DNA of 64,000 bases from Gorsachius magnificus (taxonomy: Eukaryota > Chordata > Aves > Pelecaniformes > Ardeidae), in the NCBI GenBank assembly GCA_034008185.1, contig CM067082.1, positions 122,575,988 through 122,639,987 on the forward strand, read 5' to 3'. The notes under the pieces are model-generated. The model made no database searches. It saw only the letters and a list, made by a program, of their open reading frames with translations, and was not told the origin of the DNA. The position numbers were made by a program, and so were the translations under genes. The stretch's first letter is position 1; each line of letters opens with the position of its first letter. Shown here piece by piece: positions 39,587 through 51,200 of the stretch.

Positions 39587-39591
39587 CCAAT
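39587..39591 (+). promoter_or_regulatory. CCAAT box
   Basis: GGCCAATAAGAG carries a forward CCAAT box, an NF-Y-type site, 70-80 bp after the GC boxes. A core promoter shortly downstream, for example near the AAGATGGAG at 39640 (which resembles a YY1 site), would put the transcript start about 500 nt before the hairpin. Confidence 0.4.
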
Positions 39592-39913
39592 AAGAGCGCG
39601 GCTCGTCCCCGAACCCAAAATTTCCACGTCGGCAAAAGTCAAGATGGAGCGGCGCGGCGCGCGGGGCGGGCGCGGGCGGGGGCCGCGCGCGGCGGAGGGT
39701 GGCGGGGCGCCGCTCGGCTCCCCTTCCGCGGGGGGCTGCGGGGCCCCGGGGGGGATGCCGGGCGCTGCCAGGCGGGGCCGGGGGTGCTTCAGGGCCGCGG
39801 CGGCGGGGCTGTCAGCGGGAGCCGGCAGCTCCCGCCGGTTCCCATCGGCGGCGCTCCGGCCAGCCGCTCGGCCGCGACTTGCGCAGGGTGGCCGTTAGCT
39901 CAGGAGGACGAGC

Positions 39914-40056
39914 AGGAGGAGGAGTGGGGCTCCCTTCAAAAAAAAAAAAAAAAAACCAAACCAAAAACCCTTTCTCCCTTCCCCCCTTCCCCGGCCCGGG
40001 TCTTCCGCGAGCCGCGGGGGAGGAGGAGGAGGAGGAGGAGGAGTGGGGCTCCCTTC
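39914..40056. repeat. 24-bp direct repeat with GGA run and A18
   Basis: The same 24 bases, GGA repeats running into GTGGGGCTCCCTTC, occur at 39914-39937 and 40033-40056, 119 bp apart. An A18 tract (39938-39955) directly follows the first copy and a longer (GGA)n run precedes the second. This looks like a local duplication. Confidence 0.8.
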
Positions 40057-40066
40057 CCCACCTCTA

Positions 40067-40090
40067 ACCGTGTGCGCCTTCCCTTCCCAG
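40067..40090 (+). promoter_or_regulatory. Candidate 3' splice site before the miR-148a hairpin
   Basis: CTCTAAC (branch A at 40067) is followed by a pyrimidine-rich run ending CCTTCCCAG at 40090. The 23-nt branch-to-AG spacing is within the normal range. If used, the exon beginning at 40091 would contain the microRNA hairpin. Confidence 0.35.
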
Positions 40091-40158
40091 GCAGGGCAAC
40101 TTGTGCTGGCGGGCGGCCCCGGCGCCGGTACCGGCGGAGAACTGGAGCCTCCGGAAGC

Positions 40159-40180
40159 AAAGTTCTGTGACACTCCGACT
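40159..40180 (+). ncRNA. Mature miR-148a-5p
   Basis: Twenty-two nucleotides on the 5' arm, starting AAAGTTCTGTG and ending CCGACT. This is the passenger-arm product of the miR-148a precursor. The ends are assigned by analogy with the human product. Confidence 0.85.
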
Positions 40181-40196
40181 CTGGGTACGATAGCAG

Positions 40197-40218
40197 TCAG
40201 TGCACTACAGAACTTTGT
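40197..40218 (+). ncRNA. Mature miR-148a-3p (guide strand)
   Basis: Twenty-two nucleotides starting TCAGTGCACTAC. Positions 2-8 give the miR-148/152 family seed. I find no difference from the vertebrate mature sequence as I remember it. Confidence 0.95.
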
Positions 40219-40336
40219 CTCCGGCGGCGGCGGCGGCCCCGGGAGCCTCAGGTGGACACGTCACTGCGGGCTGCCCCGCCGGGACGGCGAGCCCGGGCTC
40301 TGCCCAGCACACCAGCCTGCGCTGCTGCAGCCTTGG

Positions 40337-40342
40337 AATAAA
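40337..40342 (+). terminator. Poly(A) signal just after miR-148a
   Basis: AATAAA is followed, about 25-85 nt on, by a strongly T/G-rich tract (TTTTGTTGGGTTGTTTCTTG and on to about 40425), the layout of an efficient cleavage and polyadenylation site. It would end a transcript about 120-140 nt after the hairpin. Confidence 0.45.
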
Positions 40343-43300
40343 GTCTTTGCTGTCGTAGCCTCCCGCTCTGAAGTTTTGTTGGGTTGTTTCTTGGTTTTTT
40401 GCTTTGTTTTTTGGTTTTTTTTTTCAGGGTAAAAATAGCACGACATCTGGGTATCCGAGGGTTATTTCGGTGCAGTCAGGCTGGCCTGGCTTGTCGGTAT
40501 AAATGTGAAACTAACTGGTGCTCGGTGCAGCTGAATCGGCGGTGGGTATGTCAACGTGGTCGACGCTGCTCCTGACTGTGCTTTGTTTTAAGTGTGTAAC
40601 AGAATAGTAGCCTAACTAGGGACTGGAGCTGGCTAAAAGAGTTTGTGCTCTTAGCAAAAACCTGTGATATGGAGCCCCTCTGTAATGCAGAGCAGTAAGC
40701 GTGCTGATTCAATGCTTAGGCCTTGCCTTGTGGCATGAGCTGTTTTCCTCCTTGGGAGCCCCAAACCCCCAACTTGTGTTGAGTAGTAACTACGACTTGA
40801 ATTCAAGCCTCTGCATCTTCAAAAATCACAAGGTTTGTTTTAAGTGAGTACAGCAAGGCTTTATCCTCGCTGATGGGGGTTGGGCTTTGGAAGGATAAGT
40901 GACACTTGTATTTATCAGTGCAGTTGCAAGGTTTTATAATGCAACCTTATCTGACACCTGCCCCATACTCAGCATGGGCGATGGCTTTGAGGGCTGAGAA
41001 AGGAAGGAGCAAACTCAACTTCTTTTTTGAGTTTTAGCTGGAATCTGGCAACAGTACAATAGCTGGCCTGGCTCTCTTCAGAAGTTTTGCGGAGTTTCTT
41101 GATGTGTAAACTAAGCTGTGGAGTTCTTGTGAGGTGGACATAATCAGCTCATCAGCTTTTAACATAATGAGAGTAATATGAAAACCAGGAATTGCTAGAG
41201 GTCAAGTGGAGTAAGGTATGGCGATTTACTTAACATTAAAAATCAGGATGTGCTGTAGAGTTTGTTAGCAAATAAGTCACAGCTGCTGCATCGTATGGCA
41301 GATAAGCTGCTTCTATATTTATATGCATAAATGTGTGTGTGTATAGGCATATATGTTAGAGGTCTCATAGTCTGTTAGCTTTTTGTAGCTAATGATCCCC
41401 TTGGGGCTCATGAGAAACCTAAATCAACTTTTCCTTTCTGCCAATCTGAACGTGGAAGGTACAGCAAGATTATACAGTTCATGGAACTGGGCTGGAAACT
41501 GAAATGCTATTCTAAGTACATGATTTTTAGCTCAAACTGTTTAATCAAAGGGTAGGTAAAGTGAGGAGCACTTACTGTATGGCAGCCCATGTGACCAGCT
41601 AGGGCTATATTTGGATGCTGGAGGTTTAAGGAATCCTTTTCGCTAACCATTTTTGGCCAATTGCCTGCTGCTTTATATTGTGCAGTGTGACGTCTGCTAA
41701 AAAGGACTTGGAAGTCTGGTGTCTGCAACTGTTTAATCAGTGCAGTTATAGGGAAACACCTTGTACTGTCAGGGCTGAAGTCCTGCTGTATTTAGTTTAG
41801 GGGTGGTTCCTGCCTAGCAGGATATGTAATGCAAATTGCTGTTTCCAATTTTTGTACTAAATAGCCTTTTTTTGGGGGGGGCAGTAGATCTTATGAAGGC
41901 TTCTTAGATTTGGTGGTTAAAACTATGTAGATTCTTATAGTTCTGGAAACCCACAGACCGGAGCATATGCTTACTCTTTCAGGGTAAGCTTAAAGTGTTT
42001 GGATCTTAGCTTATTTCAGTATAAATTCAGCCCAGAATAAGGGGGTGGGATCCTGAAGCCTCTTGCACTGGACTGGATCTGGTGGCAGATAGCAAACCTG
42101 AGGCCAGCTGTGTTGGGAATGAAGAGTTTGTCTGCTTTCTCTCAACAAGTTTCAGCTGGAGCCAATTTTCTGCCTGCTTTAGTTCCCCAGTGGTCAAACT
42201 GACCAGCTGTGAAGGCAAGGTGAGTAATGCTTGGCCTCCTGGTAGCTCTTATTTGTCCTTGCCACATTTCTGCAGCATGTTGTACCTCCTGTCCTACAAG
42301 TAATACTTGAATAGTGACCTTTTGGTGACACTTCTGCTTTGATATAGGAAATCATGTGGCCTTCAGGTGGGTCTAAAAAAGACCTCAATGCTTCCGATTT
42401 TGTGCTTTATTCTTGCACTGAAATGTATGCGATCTGATAGTCCCCTGGCATTTGAACTTTCTTGCTTTATTGCAGTGAGCAAGCTTGAGGAGGGTAGCAG
42501 TGCTTGGGGCCTTGAATGGGAGAAGAGTTTTGATGAATGTTTCAGAGTAGTGTTTGATAAAGATGATGCAGGAACTTGAAACAGAAAAAGAACTGGCGAT
42601 GCTATTTAAAAATAAAGTCTGAGTGCCAAACTGTGTAACTTATTTTCCAGTGACTTCTTGGCATGTTAGGCAGTACGTCACTAGAGATATACTCTAAACT
42701 GCTTTTTTTTTTGATGCTTTTTGACACTTTAGAGTGTCTATTCCAATTACGGTCCTTTCCTCATTGGGAGAGTGGCAAATGAGCAAGCTGAGTAAATTAC
42801 ATGAATTTCCAAGCTACTATGGGTCTGTTATTTGAAGGGGCAGAGGCAAAGGAAATGATACCCACCTATCTATTGTTCTGCAAGCTGGAGAACAGGAAAG
42901 GAGTTTGCTCTCAAGTGCTCCGAAGGTTGAGGCTGAACGCAGATGAGCGTGGCCCAGACTGCCTGCGTGTATTGATCCAACCATATGTACATGCTTGAAC
43001 TCTGTACATAAGTGCTGAAGTTTGAATTCAGAATTTAGAGAGGCATTTTAGAAGCATGAAAGCTGTTATCTCATGCATTTTTGTTTTTTCCAGGTCAGGA
43101 TCTCCTTACAGTCCTAAGATTTAGTTATGTCTTATGCTTTTGGGAGTGACAATGAGGCAGTGTGCGTGTTAAACGGCAACCACTTTGGTTTGCTTGGTGA
43201 TGGGAGAATAATTAAGAGCATGGGGAATATAGAGTAAAGGCAAGCTGCACAGCCTGTAGCTGGTTAGTCTTAGGATGCCACTGGACCTGATGGAGTTGAG

Positions 43301-45004
43301 GAATGTGCTTGCTTTAGCTTCCAGAGATCTAATTTTGAGCTTTTAAAGTTTTAACCAAAAATCTAACTCTTGTGCCTTTAATCTAAAAAATGCTGTGGAA
43401 AAAATGAAAAGGACAAGTTTTTCATGTGTGTTTTCATAGAACTAACTTTTACAGTTTTACTAGAAACAGCAGTAGGATTGCTGACTTCTAGCAACTGTAT
43501 GATAAACAATTTATAAATAGACCATAGAGTCCATGAAATACAAATAAAGTATTGGAAGTCATGAGCTGACTCCAAAAAACACTGGGATATTTATCTGCTG
43601 CCTGGGCAGCTATGTTCAAGAAACTTCTCAGGATCCATGTAGACTGAAGTGTCCTGAAGGCCTACCCAGAACAGCGGGTTCTGGAGTCTTGTTTGTTGGG
43701 CTTTTGGTGGTTGCAATGGTCTTTCCTCTAAATCTTGGGACAGCAAAGTAGAAATATTTGGCAGGATACAGAAGGTACCAACATGAGGCTGTGCATGCCT
43801 GTCAGCTGTGGAATGGGAAATAGACTTGCAGCAGTGGAGGTGGGTCGATGGCACCATGTGGTGAAGGATTTGCCTCTTAATTGGAGCTAGAGGAGGCGAA
43901 CCTGCTCCTGGTAGAAACAGGGCATTGAGCTACATGTGAGTGGAAACTGGAGCTGCTAAGCAATCTCAAGTTTATTTTCTGTGTTGTTCTGGGAGGGAAG
44001 TGGAAGTTACAAAAACTTGGTAAATGCCATTGAAATAAGGCTATTTTCTTGCTTTGTGTAACAGACAAGCTAGGAATGCAACCATGTGTCAGGTTGTGCT
44101 TACTGTATTCTAGAAATAACCTTTGCTATAAGCAGGTTTTATTTTTTGGAATACTAGTGCTAATGCTGTTGAAAACAGCTTGATGCAGTTGAATGACCTG
44201 TATTTAAGATACTAGAGTTGTTGTACTGAAACCTCATCCTAATTATCTGCAGAGCAAGGGAGCTGAAATTTGGCTTCATACATAGCCAACACAAAAGTAA
44301 TTACTTGCTGAATTATATATAAACTTTCTGAAATGAGTGTACAAGGTTCTGAGTGCTATGAAAAAAAAAGCATTAGACTGTTGATGAATGATTGTCGCTT
44401 TGTTTTGAGTTCAGTTGGGCTGTGAGGCAGTAGGGCCTTTTTGTGTAATGGCAGTTCTTACCCTTTCTGATGGTTCTTACCTCTGAAGTCTTGGAAACTA
44501 CATTCTTGCACCAAGACTTGGTCTCCTGCAGAGCTCCTGTGAATGCCCCTCAGCTGCAGTAAAATGATGCATTGCTGCTTTTAATAAAATTAAGTGTGAA
44601 TGTTGATCTGCTTGTGCAGTGAAGTCCTTAATGTGTTTTGTAGTAACTTGCAGGAGAACTAGTTGTGGGAACATTAGCAGTACAAGAGACTCAAACTAAT
44701 GAGCAGCAGCGTATTTAAGTTGTGCGAGTAGTTCTATTTAGGCAAGCCAAAGCTGTTTAATACTTGGCATTTTGGCAGTTGCATGACTTCGGAGGTGTCT
44801 AAATTCATATATAGGCAATAAGCTCAGTTGTAATGAGTGCTATCGCTTTTGCTGTACTGACTGCCAGCTCACATTAGCATGTCACGAAATTGTGACTATG
44901 ACAGTTCCCTCCGGTGCTGATTCCTTGGAAGAGGCAGAGGAAGGGTGGTCTTAGTTTGGGGAAATGTATAGCAATCTGCTCCCATCCTTTAGTTTCTTCG
45001 TTCA
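40343..45004. other. Spacer downstream of miR-148a, T/G-rich on the + strand
   Basis: No protein gene is seen. The plus strand is richer in T and G than in A and C; for example 44401-44460 has T 24, G 20, A 9, C 7. A T-rich run ending CAG at about 40418-40427 and the candidate exon at 42156-42219 are possible splice features of a read-through transcript. A GT microsatellite lies near 41333-41342. Confidence 0.5.
42156..42219 (+). ncRNA. Candidate 64-nt internal exon
   Basis: A pyrimidine-rich stretch ending TTTCAG (to 42155) precedes 64 nt, followed by the near-consensus donor CAAG|GTGAGT at 42219/42220. It is on the same strand as miR-148a, about 2 kb downstream. It is known only from splice-signal sequence. 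Confidence 0.25.
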
Positions 45005-45224
45005 CAAACTGAAACACAGGAAGCTCTGTCTGAACATCAGGAAACACATACTCGGAGAGTGACCGAGCACTGTCTCAGGTTGCCCAGGGAGGTTGTGGAG
45101 TCTTTGTCCTTGGAGGTATTATAAAACAGTCTGGACAGGTAACTGTCTCTGGGTGGCCCCACTTGAGCAGCGTGGTTGGACCAAATGATCTCCAGAGATC
45201 CCTTCCAACTTCAATGATTCTGTG
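45005..45224 (+). mobile_element. CR1 LINE, 3' tail fragment
   Basis: Starts in the end of ORF2 (AAACTGAAACACAGGAAGCT), passes through GTGACCGAGCACTG, GGTTGCCCAGGGAGGTTGTG and TTGGACCAAATGATCTCCAG, and ends in the octamer-like ATTCTGTG (45217-45224). It is 5'-truncated, with small deletions relative to the consensus I remember. Confidence 0.93.
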
Positions 45225-48200
45225 TAACTCTTTTCCTAACTTTACATCCAGAAAATAGTTTTACCTCTCCTGCTGTCTTTTCCTCATCCCACAGTTTCTT
45301 CTATTGCTGCTTATTGTTACGTGAATAATCCTTTAACTTATAAAGCAGAGAGGAGAAGGGTTGCAGAAGATCAATGTTACTCTCAATAAATGCAATGTAG
45401 AGCACATAGTCATCAGCTTTGACTCGTGTGTTAATTAGCTTGAGCTGAGGCTTGAGTGTATAAAACAGAAGTTGAATCCTATCAGAAGAGGTACGTTCTT
45501 GCTTTAACCTTCATAAGCAGTAAACTGCAGGATTAAATGTGTGTTTAATGCAGAGGAATTCTCACTTCCCTGGGTGGCTGGTAATCTCTTACAAGTAGTG
45601 GGTTTTGCTCTTCAGTCATGGCTGGGCCTGAGAGGGGAAGCAATGGAAGCTCAGATTTCTTTTGCGTAAGGCTTTCCCAGCGCAGTGATGTCAGTAGGCT
45701 GACAAAATACTCCTAGTGTGACTGCAGCTCTTAACCAAACCACACCAGCACTGGTGAGACTTGCTACTTGCTCTCTTGCCCCTTCACCAGGGGAAATTAG
45801 CTGTGCTGAGGTGGGGAAAGTCATGGCAGGGCATGGCAAATCATGCTTCCCTGTGGGAGGGAAGGACCTTGCCAGGGCAGAATTGATGATGAGGATAGGG
45901 TTTGCTGCAGTTGAAGGTGAAAGGAGCTGTTGGTGTCTTCCCCTTGCCAAGTAGTGTCAGGTAGGCATGAAGGCTTCAGATAATGGTAAGGAATACCTGC
46001 TTGGCTGTGCCGACTCCTTTTCAAGGTTACTCATGTTTAGTCTTCAGGGAGTTGCGTTGCTGTATCCCCCACATAGCCATTAAAGTGAGAAGCTGATAGT
46101 GTAGAGCAAGCCTTGGAGAAAAGGTGGATTTCATGCTAGTTGTTAAAAGCAAGCTCTTGTAGTCCTCACCTTGGAGGGCAAACATGCTGGAGAGTATTTG
46201 CTTTGCTGCTGCTGTGTCCCATACTGCACTGTCCTGCAGCCATGGCGTGAGACTGGGAGGAAGAAGTAGATGTAGATACAGCTGGGGAGAGAAGCAGAAA
46301 GGGAGGGAGGAAAAGGCAGAAGAGGCCATGCAAGTTGGCAGAGGAGCAAGATCTAGGTTCTGCTGTGAACTTTGATGTCCATGTGATCGTGACTTGCGAA
46401 GAGCTTTCCGAGATGTTAAACTTAAACTGCCAGACTGTACATTGACCAAACTGATTTGGGAGCCTTGTGTATAATTACACTGTGTGAAAGGAGCCTGTGC
46501 CTCTTGAGATACTTTTAAGTTCCTGAAATATAATGTTCATAAAATACTGTAGTTACGTAACATGGCCTTTTAATTTATGCTGTGCATTAATTTGCTAATA
46601 AAAGTGGACTTCAAATTCTGGATTCTTACGGCTTTTATCATACTATGTAAACCCCTTATTTCAAGTATGGTTAGCTACGCTAAGCCAATGAGGACCCTCA
46701 GTATTGAAACAGTTGTTGTTGGCAAACAAACTGTAATCAACTATTTTCTTTAGAGAGAAAGAGGAGGTGCTACAGAGCACTGCCAAGAAAGTGGAGCTGT
46801 GCTTAACCCTTGCACAGTAAACAATACCAATAAAGTCCTAAAGAAGGAGGGAAGGCTCACAAGTCCTCCATGGTAAAAGTTTCATATGACAGCATTGTAA
46901 GTGACTGTTTGAGGAAATACATGGATTTTTGATTTCCAACCTGTTGTGCTCTCAGCCAGCCAAGTCTGAGAACTGAAAAGCAGGGAATAGCGCATGGAGG
47001 CAAAGCTCAGTGGTCAAGGAGAGCTACCCTCACTCTGGATCATTCCTGGGGGAGAAAGTGGGCTCAAGCCTGCAGGAGGGTACTGATCTCATAAAAGGCT
47101 TTTTCAAAAATATTTTGAAATAACCTGTTCAACTTATGTTCAGTTGTGGGTTTATGTACAGGCTAGCCTGTTGAAATATTAATTTTGTAGTTTCATTAAG
47201 CGCAATGTTTTCCATGTGGGTTCAATTAAGCAGCAAGAATAAAAATACAATTAAAATTGAATCTTGTCTTTAAAAGATTTCATTATTCAAATTGTGGGTT
47301 CTTGGCTTAACATTTAAGCATCTAGTTCTGGATTACACTGTTGTTCAGTATGGTTCACTTGTCTGAACCATATTGCTTAAATTTCGGTGTTAAATTTAGT
47401 TGTAATTGGGATTAAGCAAACAAACGGGAAGATGTGAAGGCAAACCTTAGCAGTTGCATGTAAATGAGGCATGGGCAGTGTAGCTCAGAGCCCGCGCTCA
47501 TAGCATGTATCGCAGAGATGCTCTCTTCAGCATTATATGGACCGCTTGCCGCATGCAGTTGGCAGTGTGAAGGCTAGTGAAAGCATGAAAAGCTTGTGTT
47601 GCAGGGCCATATTGATCTTGGTCTTAATGCTTTGAAATCTTTGTGCTTAAATCTTGTTAAATCAGCAGCTTATTTTTAGGGTAATGTTAAAATTCTAAGC
47701 TTTATGTAACCACATTAAGCTTGCTTCTGATGTATGAAGGCAACTGTACTGGTGACAGTCACTGTTTCAGGACTATAAGCAGTAGAGGTATTGCTAGCTA
47801 TGTAACGCTTTCAATGAAAAGTTGCCACTTAGCCACATTCAAAATTATTGAATGTGAAAAGAAACCTAATCAAATACTTCGGACTACAAATGGGTTTTAC
47901 AGTCTCCAGACTGAAATTATTTCCCCTGTACTAAGAATAAAAAGCATTTGTGAGAGGAGTTGCTGTTGGATCATACTTTGGCAAATTGTTGCTATTTATT
48001 CTGCTTCAGAAACTGTTCTTTTGGGGAGGGAAAAAAAGTTAAATGACATATGATTATCTAAATATATGCACATAAACACACATTTATATATGTATGTAAA
48101 AAGTATGGCTTTAGTTTTTTATGTTTATGAAGTTTTTTCAAGTGCATGGTAGACAGAAGGGATCTTTTGAACATAGATTTTACATAGTTGAAAACTAATT

Positions 48201-51200
48201 CACCACAGACACTAATGCTTATGCTTTTTTAATTAAGATTTGATTACACCACTTGTCACAATGGAGTGGTTGTATGCAGGGGAGGAGGGATACCTGTGTG
48301 TAACACTGGGCAGAGGATGGCAGCGCTGCCAGCTTGGGCAATTCCTTGTGAGCAATGAGCACTTGCAGCACAAGATCCATCTAGTCCAGGGCAGTGTGTT
48401 CCCTCCAGGGAAAGGGACAAAAAAAAATGAGGAAGTATTAAGGGATGTTTTCACAAGCACAGGGAAACTTTTTGTGACTTAATGCTGCTTAGAAAAGGAA
48501 AAATAGTTGGGAGGTAAATAAGTTTAGCACTGTCAACCACTGCAGGAGTGGGGAAATCCAAAAGAGTGATTTGCCATCTAGTTGGTGGAGTCCTTTTTTA
48601 AAAAAATTATGCAAACATTTTCATTAAATAGGGAGTAAAACTTAAGAACAAACACATGAGGGATGTGCTGTGTGGAAAAATGCAGCTAAACATTTTCCAG
48701 TGCTTGTAGTACCAGAGTTGGGGAGATGCAGTTAGGCTGTGATGCATCCAACATAACTAGTTTTGGAGAGAGTATTTGCATGTCCGTTTGGCCCAGTCTA
48801 GTATTTCTCAGGGTAAGGGCTATACCACTGCTGCATGAATATTCTAAATGATAGGACTGGGGGATGACAGAAGATGAGTAGAGGCTCTGGAAATAACTGC
48901 TAGGTATAAAGGAAAGGGTGTTAGGGTTTTGTTCAACCAAAATAAGTGGGTGAGAAGCTGGTATGGCGTGGAGGCAGGGAGGAGGTGTGATGGTTGGGAA
49001 TCTGGCACACAGGGAGGTGGTGCAAAGCCTCTGAGAACAGAGGAGTATGTGAGGAAGTTTGTGTCTGACGTGGCTGTTTGAATCATCAATTGCCAAGCAA
49101 GACTGTGAAGATGCCAAGTATTCGTGGGATCCAGATCTTAATGAAGAGCGTGAGGAGCTGAAGGCGTTTGGTAACAAGGAAACAGCTATAGTGTGTGGTG
49201 GTGGAAAGCACAAAACTCATCCGAGCCAGAGGTGCTGGGCAGTTCTTTGTGACCAAGCTGTCAAAATTGGAGCCTGGTGGTTTAGCTGGTAACAAGAACA
49301 AAGTGCTGATATATTCAAACAGAAAAGCAGCTTTGGCTTTAGTCCATAGGTGTGAAAAGTTCCGTGCCTATTCATGAACCAACATTATCTGAAGCTCAGT
49401 GTAACTCATTCTTTGTGCTTACCCAAATGAACTGGAATATACTACCTCTTAAATTGACAAATACATGATATGCAGGTTGAATATAAACAGAGAGATTTAG
49501 TATTGCAAATGTACTCTAGAGCATTTAACACAAGTGGTGTGGAGCAAAAACTGAACCTAAATTACATGCCCATCTGTTTTCTCTCAGACAACAAAACCTG
49601 CCTTTTGAGGGAGAGCACGGTGTAGATGGTGAGCTGGGCTGCAGCTCCAGGGCAGGTCTTTCAGGAGACGCATAATGCTGCCAGTGCCAGGATGTATTGG
49701 TAGCCAGTCACTTGCCCAAGGCACTTCAAATGGAGGAGTCTATGGACTTGTTGGGATTTCTTTCAAAGCCATTACAATGACAATCCCTATAGTATTGTAG
49801 GGGAATACTTGAAAGAGCGAGGAAAGTCATTTAGGGACTGAAAAACCTAAGGAGGGCTGGAGACAGTTTATATTGACTTAAAATGAACAAATAACTTATT
49901 GCACAAGCTGAAAACAAGCAAGTTTCTATGCTTGATTTGCGTCCAAGCCTTGCACTGACGACATGGACGGTCCATTGTGTATTGACAGTCATGCATAATC
50001 TTAAACGTTTATGTAGGCTCATACTGAACATGATCCAGCCTTCTCCTGATAGAACTTGTTTGATGTTTTTATTCCTGTTCTTTACTGGAGTGCCAGACTT
50101 ATTCCTGCAGTGGGCCTCCCTTTTAAAGGCACTGCTCCTCTTGCTTTGCTGAAGCACTGATGTGCAACGTGTCTACAGGAGCTAGCTATCCGTTTTTAGA
50201 GCTGGTGACTGGGCAACGTTTATGCCTGGGAAAAAGGCACCTTTGAGGGCATTTGAATTTGCAGGAGGAACTGCAAAACTAGCGATATGGATCTTGTTAA
50301 GCATTACAAGCAAAGATGCAACTATTATGTTGTAGCCTATTTTAAGCTGTTAAGGTTTCGGCTTTTCAACAGTCACGGTCCCCATTCAACAATGCAGAAG
50401 TTTTAAACGTGACCCATTTTAATGTGAACACCAAAGACAAAAATAGAACAGGCACCACAGGGGTTAAGGTACTTACTAGCTGGAAAAGAAAGGAATGGCA
50501 ACAGGTAGCAGCCAAATGCAAAATGACTGGTTTTGGCCTGCAGCGGTTTGGCAGGGGCACAGCTAAAAGGCAGGTCGGAAAAGCTCCCTGCTAAATAGTT
50601 GCAGTAACAAGACAATCCTGAACATGACCGTGGGCAAGTTCTGCACCAATAATCCTATCGGTTTGTGGGTTTCTATGCCATACTGTCCCTAATGAATAAA
50701 TCCCTCGATATGCCAGAGATGTTTATCACTGATACGCCTCATAATTTTCTTAGCATTGCTTCTCAAAACTATTTTCTGGGAGAACAAAACTAAAATCCAG
50801 CTTTTTTTTTCACTTCAGCACTTTCAAAACAAAAAGGTGTCTGCAGTGTCTCGCAAGTGTTCATTACTCAAATCCTCTCCTCCCTATGTTTATTTAATTC
50901 CTTATTCTTGGGTTTAAATCAGCTCTGCCAAGAAGCAACTTAAGATATTTTGTAAAGAGAAGACTCAAACTTGTCTGTCTTCTTCAAGGAGATGCTAGAC
51001 TACAAATGGATTGTGAAGCATTACTTAAGTCATTACTAACCACAGCCTCACAAAAGAGGAACAATCAAATCTCAGACTCCCTGTGTGGATTTGAACTGTG
51101 CAAACATAGAAGTTTCTTAATGGAGGAGTGGCACAGAAGACAAAAAAACCCCAGCATAGATGAGGTCACTTGAAAACAGAATGATCAATTAGAAAGGTTT

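Larger units (their letters stand above)
40154..40221 (+). ncRNA. MIR148A: miR-148a precursor
   Basis: This is a microRNA of the miR-148/152 family, which post-transcriptionally represses targets including DNMT1 and lipid-metabolism genes in vertebrates. The 68-nt hairpin has the same length as the human precursor as I remember it. The 3p arm (40197-40218) appears identical to mature miR-148a-3p, with the family seed CAGTGCA. The CACTACAG that follows separates it from miR-148b (CATCACAG) and miR-152 (CATGACAG). The 5p arm (40159-40180) pairs with it across a short loop and differs from human mainly at one base (GTGACAC for GAGACAC). The gene lies at the right end of a CpG island, with a candidate acceptor 64 nt upstream and a poly(A) signal about 115 nt downstream. 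In human it is a solitary gene between NPVF and NFE2L3, which would explain the absence of coding neighbours here. Confidence 0.97.
38860..40330. promoter_or_regulatory. CpG island containing the miR-148a promoter and hairpin
   Basis: GC content rises sharply at about 38860 and falls after about 40330. CpG is dense throughout, in contrast with the AT-rich spacer on both sides. The island holds GC boxes, a CCAAT box, a CTCF-core match, purine repeats and, near its right end, the miR-148a hairpin. From established knowledge, the human MIR148A promoter also lies in a CpG island whose methylation silences the microRNA in tumours. Long open frames on both strands here are by-products of stop-poor GC-rich sequence. 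Confidence 0.9.

Noticed and set aside
38700..40170. Long overlapping open frames (up to 287 codons) on both strands
   Set aside because: They lie in the CpG island, where stop codons are rare. The products are low-complexity Pro/Ala/Gly/Arg and frames are open on both strands at once.
40416..40435. T-rich run plus CAG-GGTAAAA, like a recursive splice site
   Set aside because: It does not match AG|GTRAGT and overlaps the T/G-rich element expected after the poly(A) signal.
47475..47520. tRNA-like A box (TAGCTCAGAGC)
   Set aside because: No B box (GGTTCGANNCC) at a suitable distance and no acceptor-stem pairing.
48686..49213. 175-codon minus-strand frame
   Set aside because: Ser/Pro/Leu-rich complement of a purine-rich stretch; no domain recognised.
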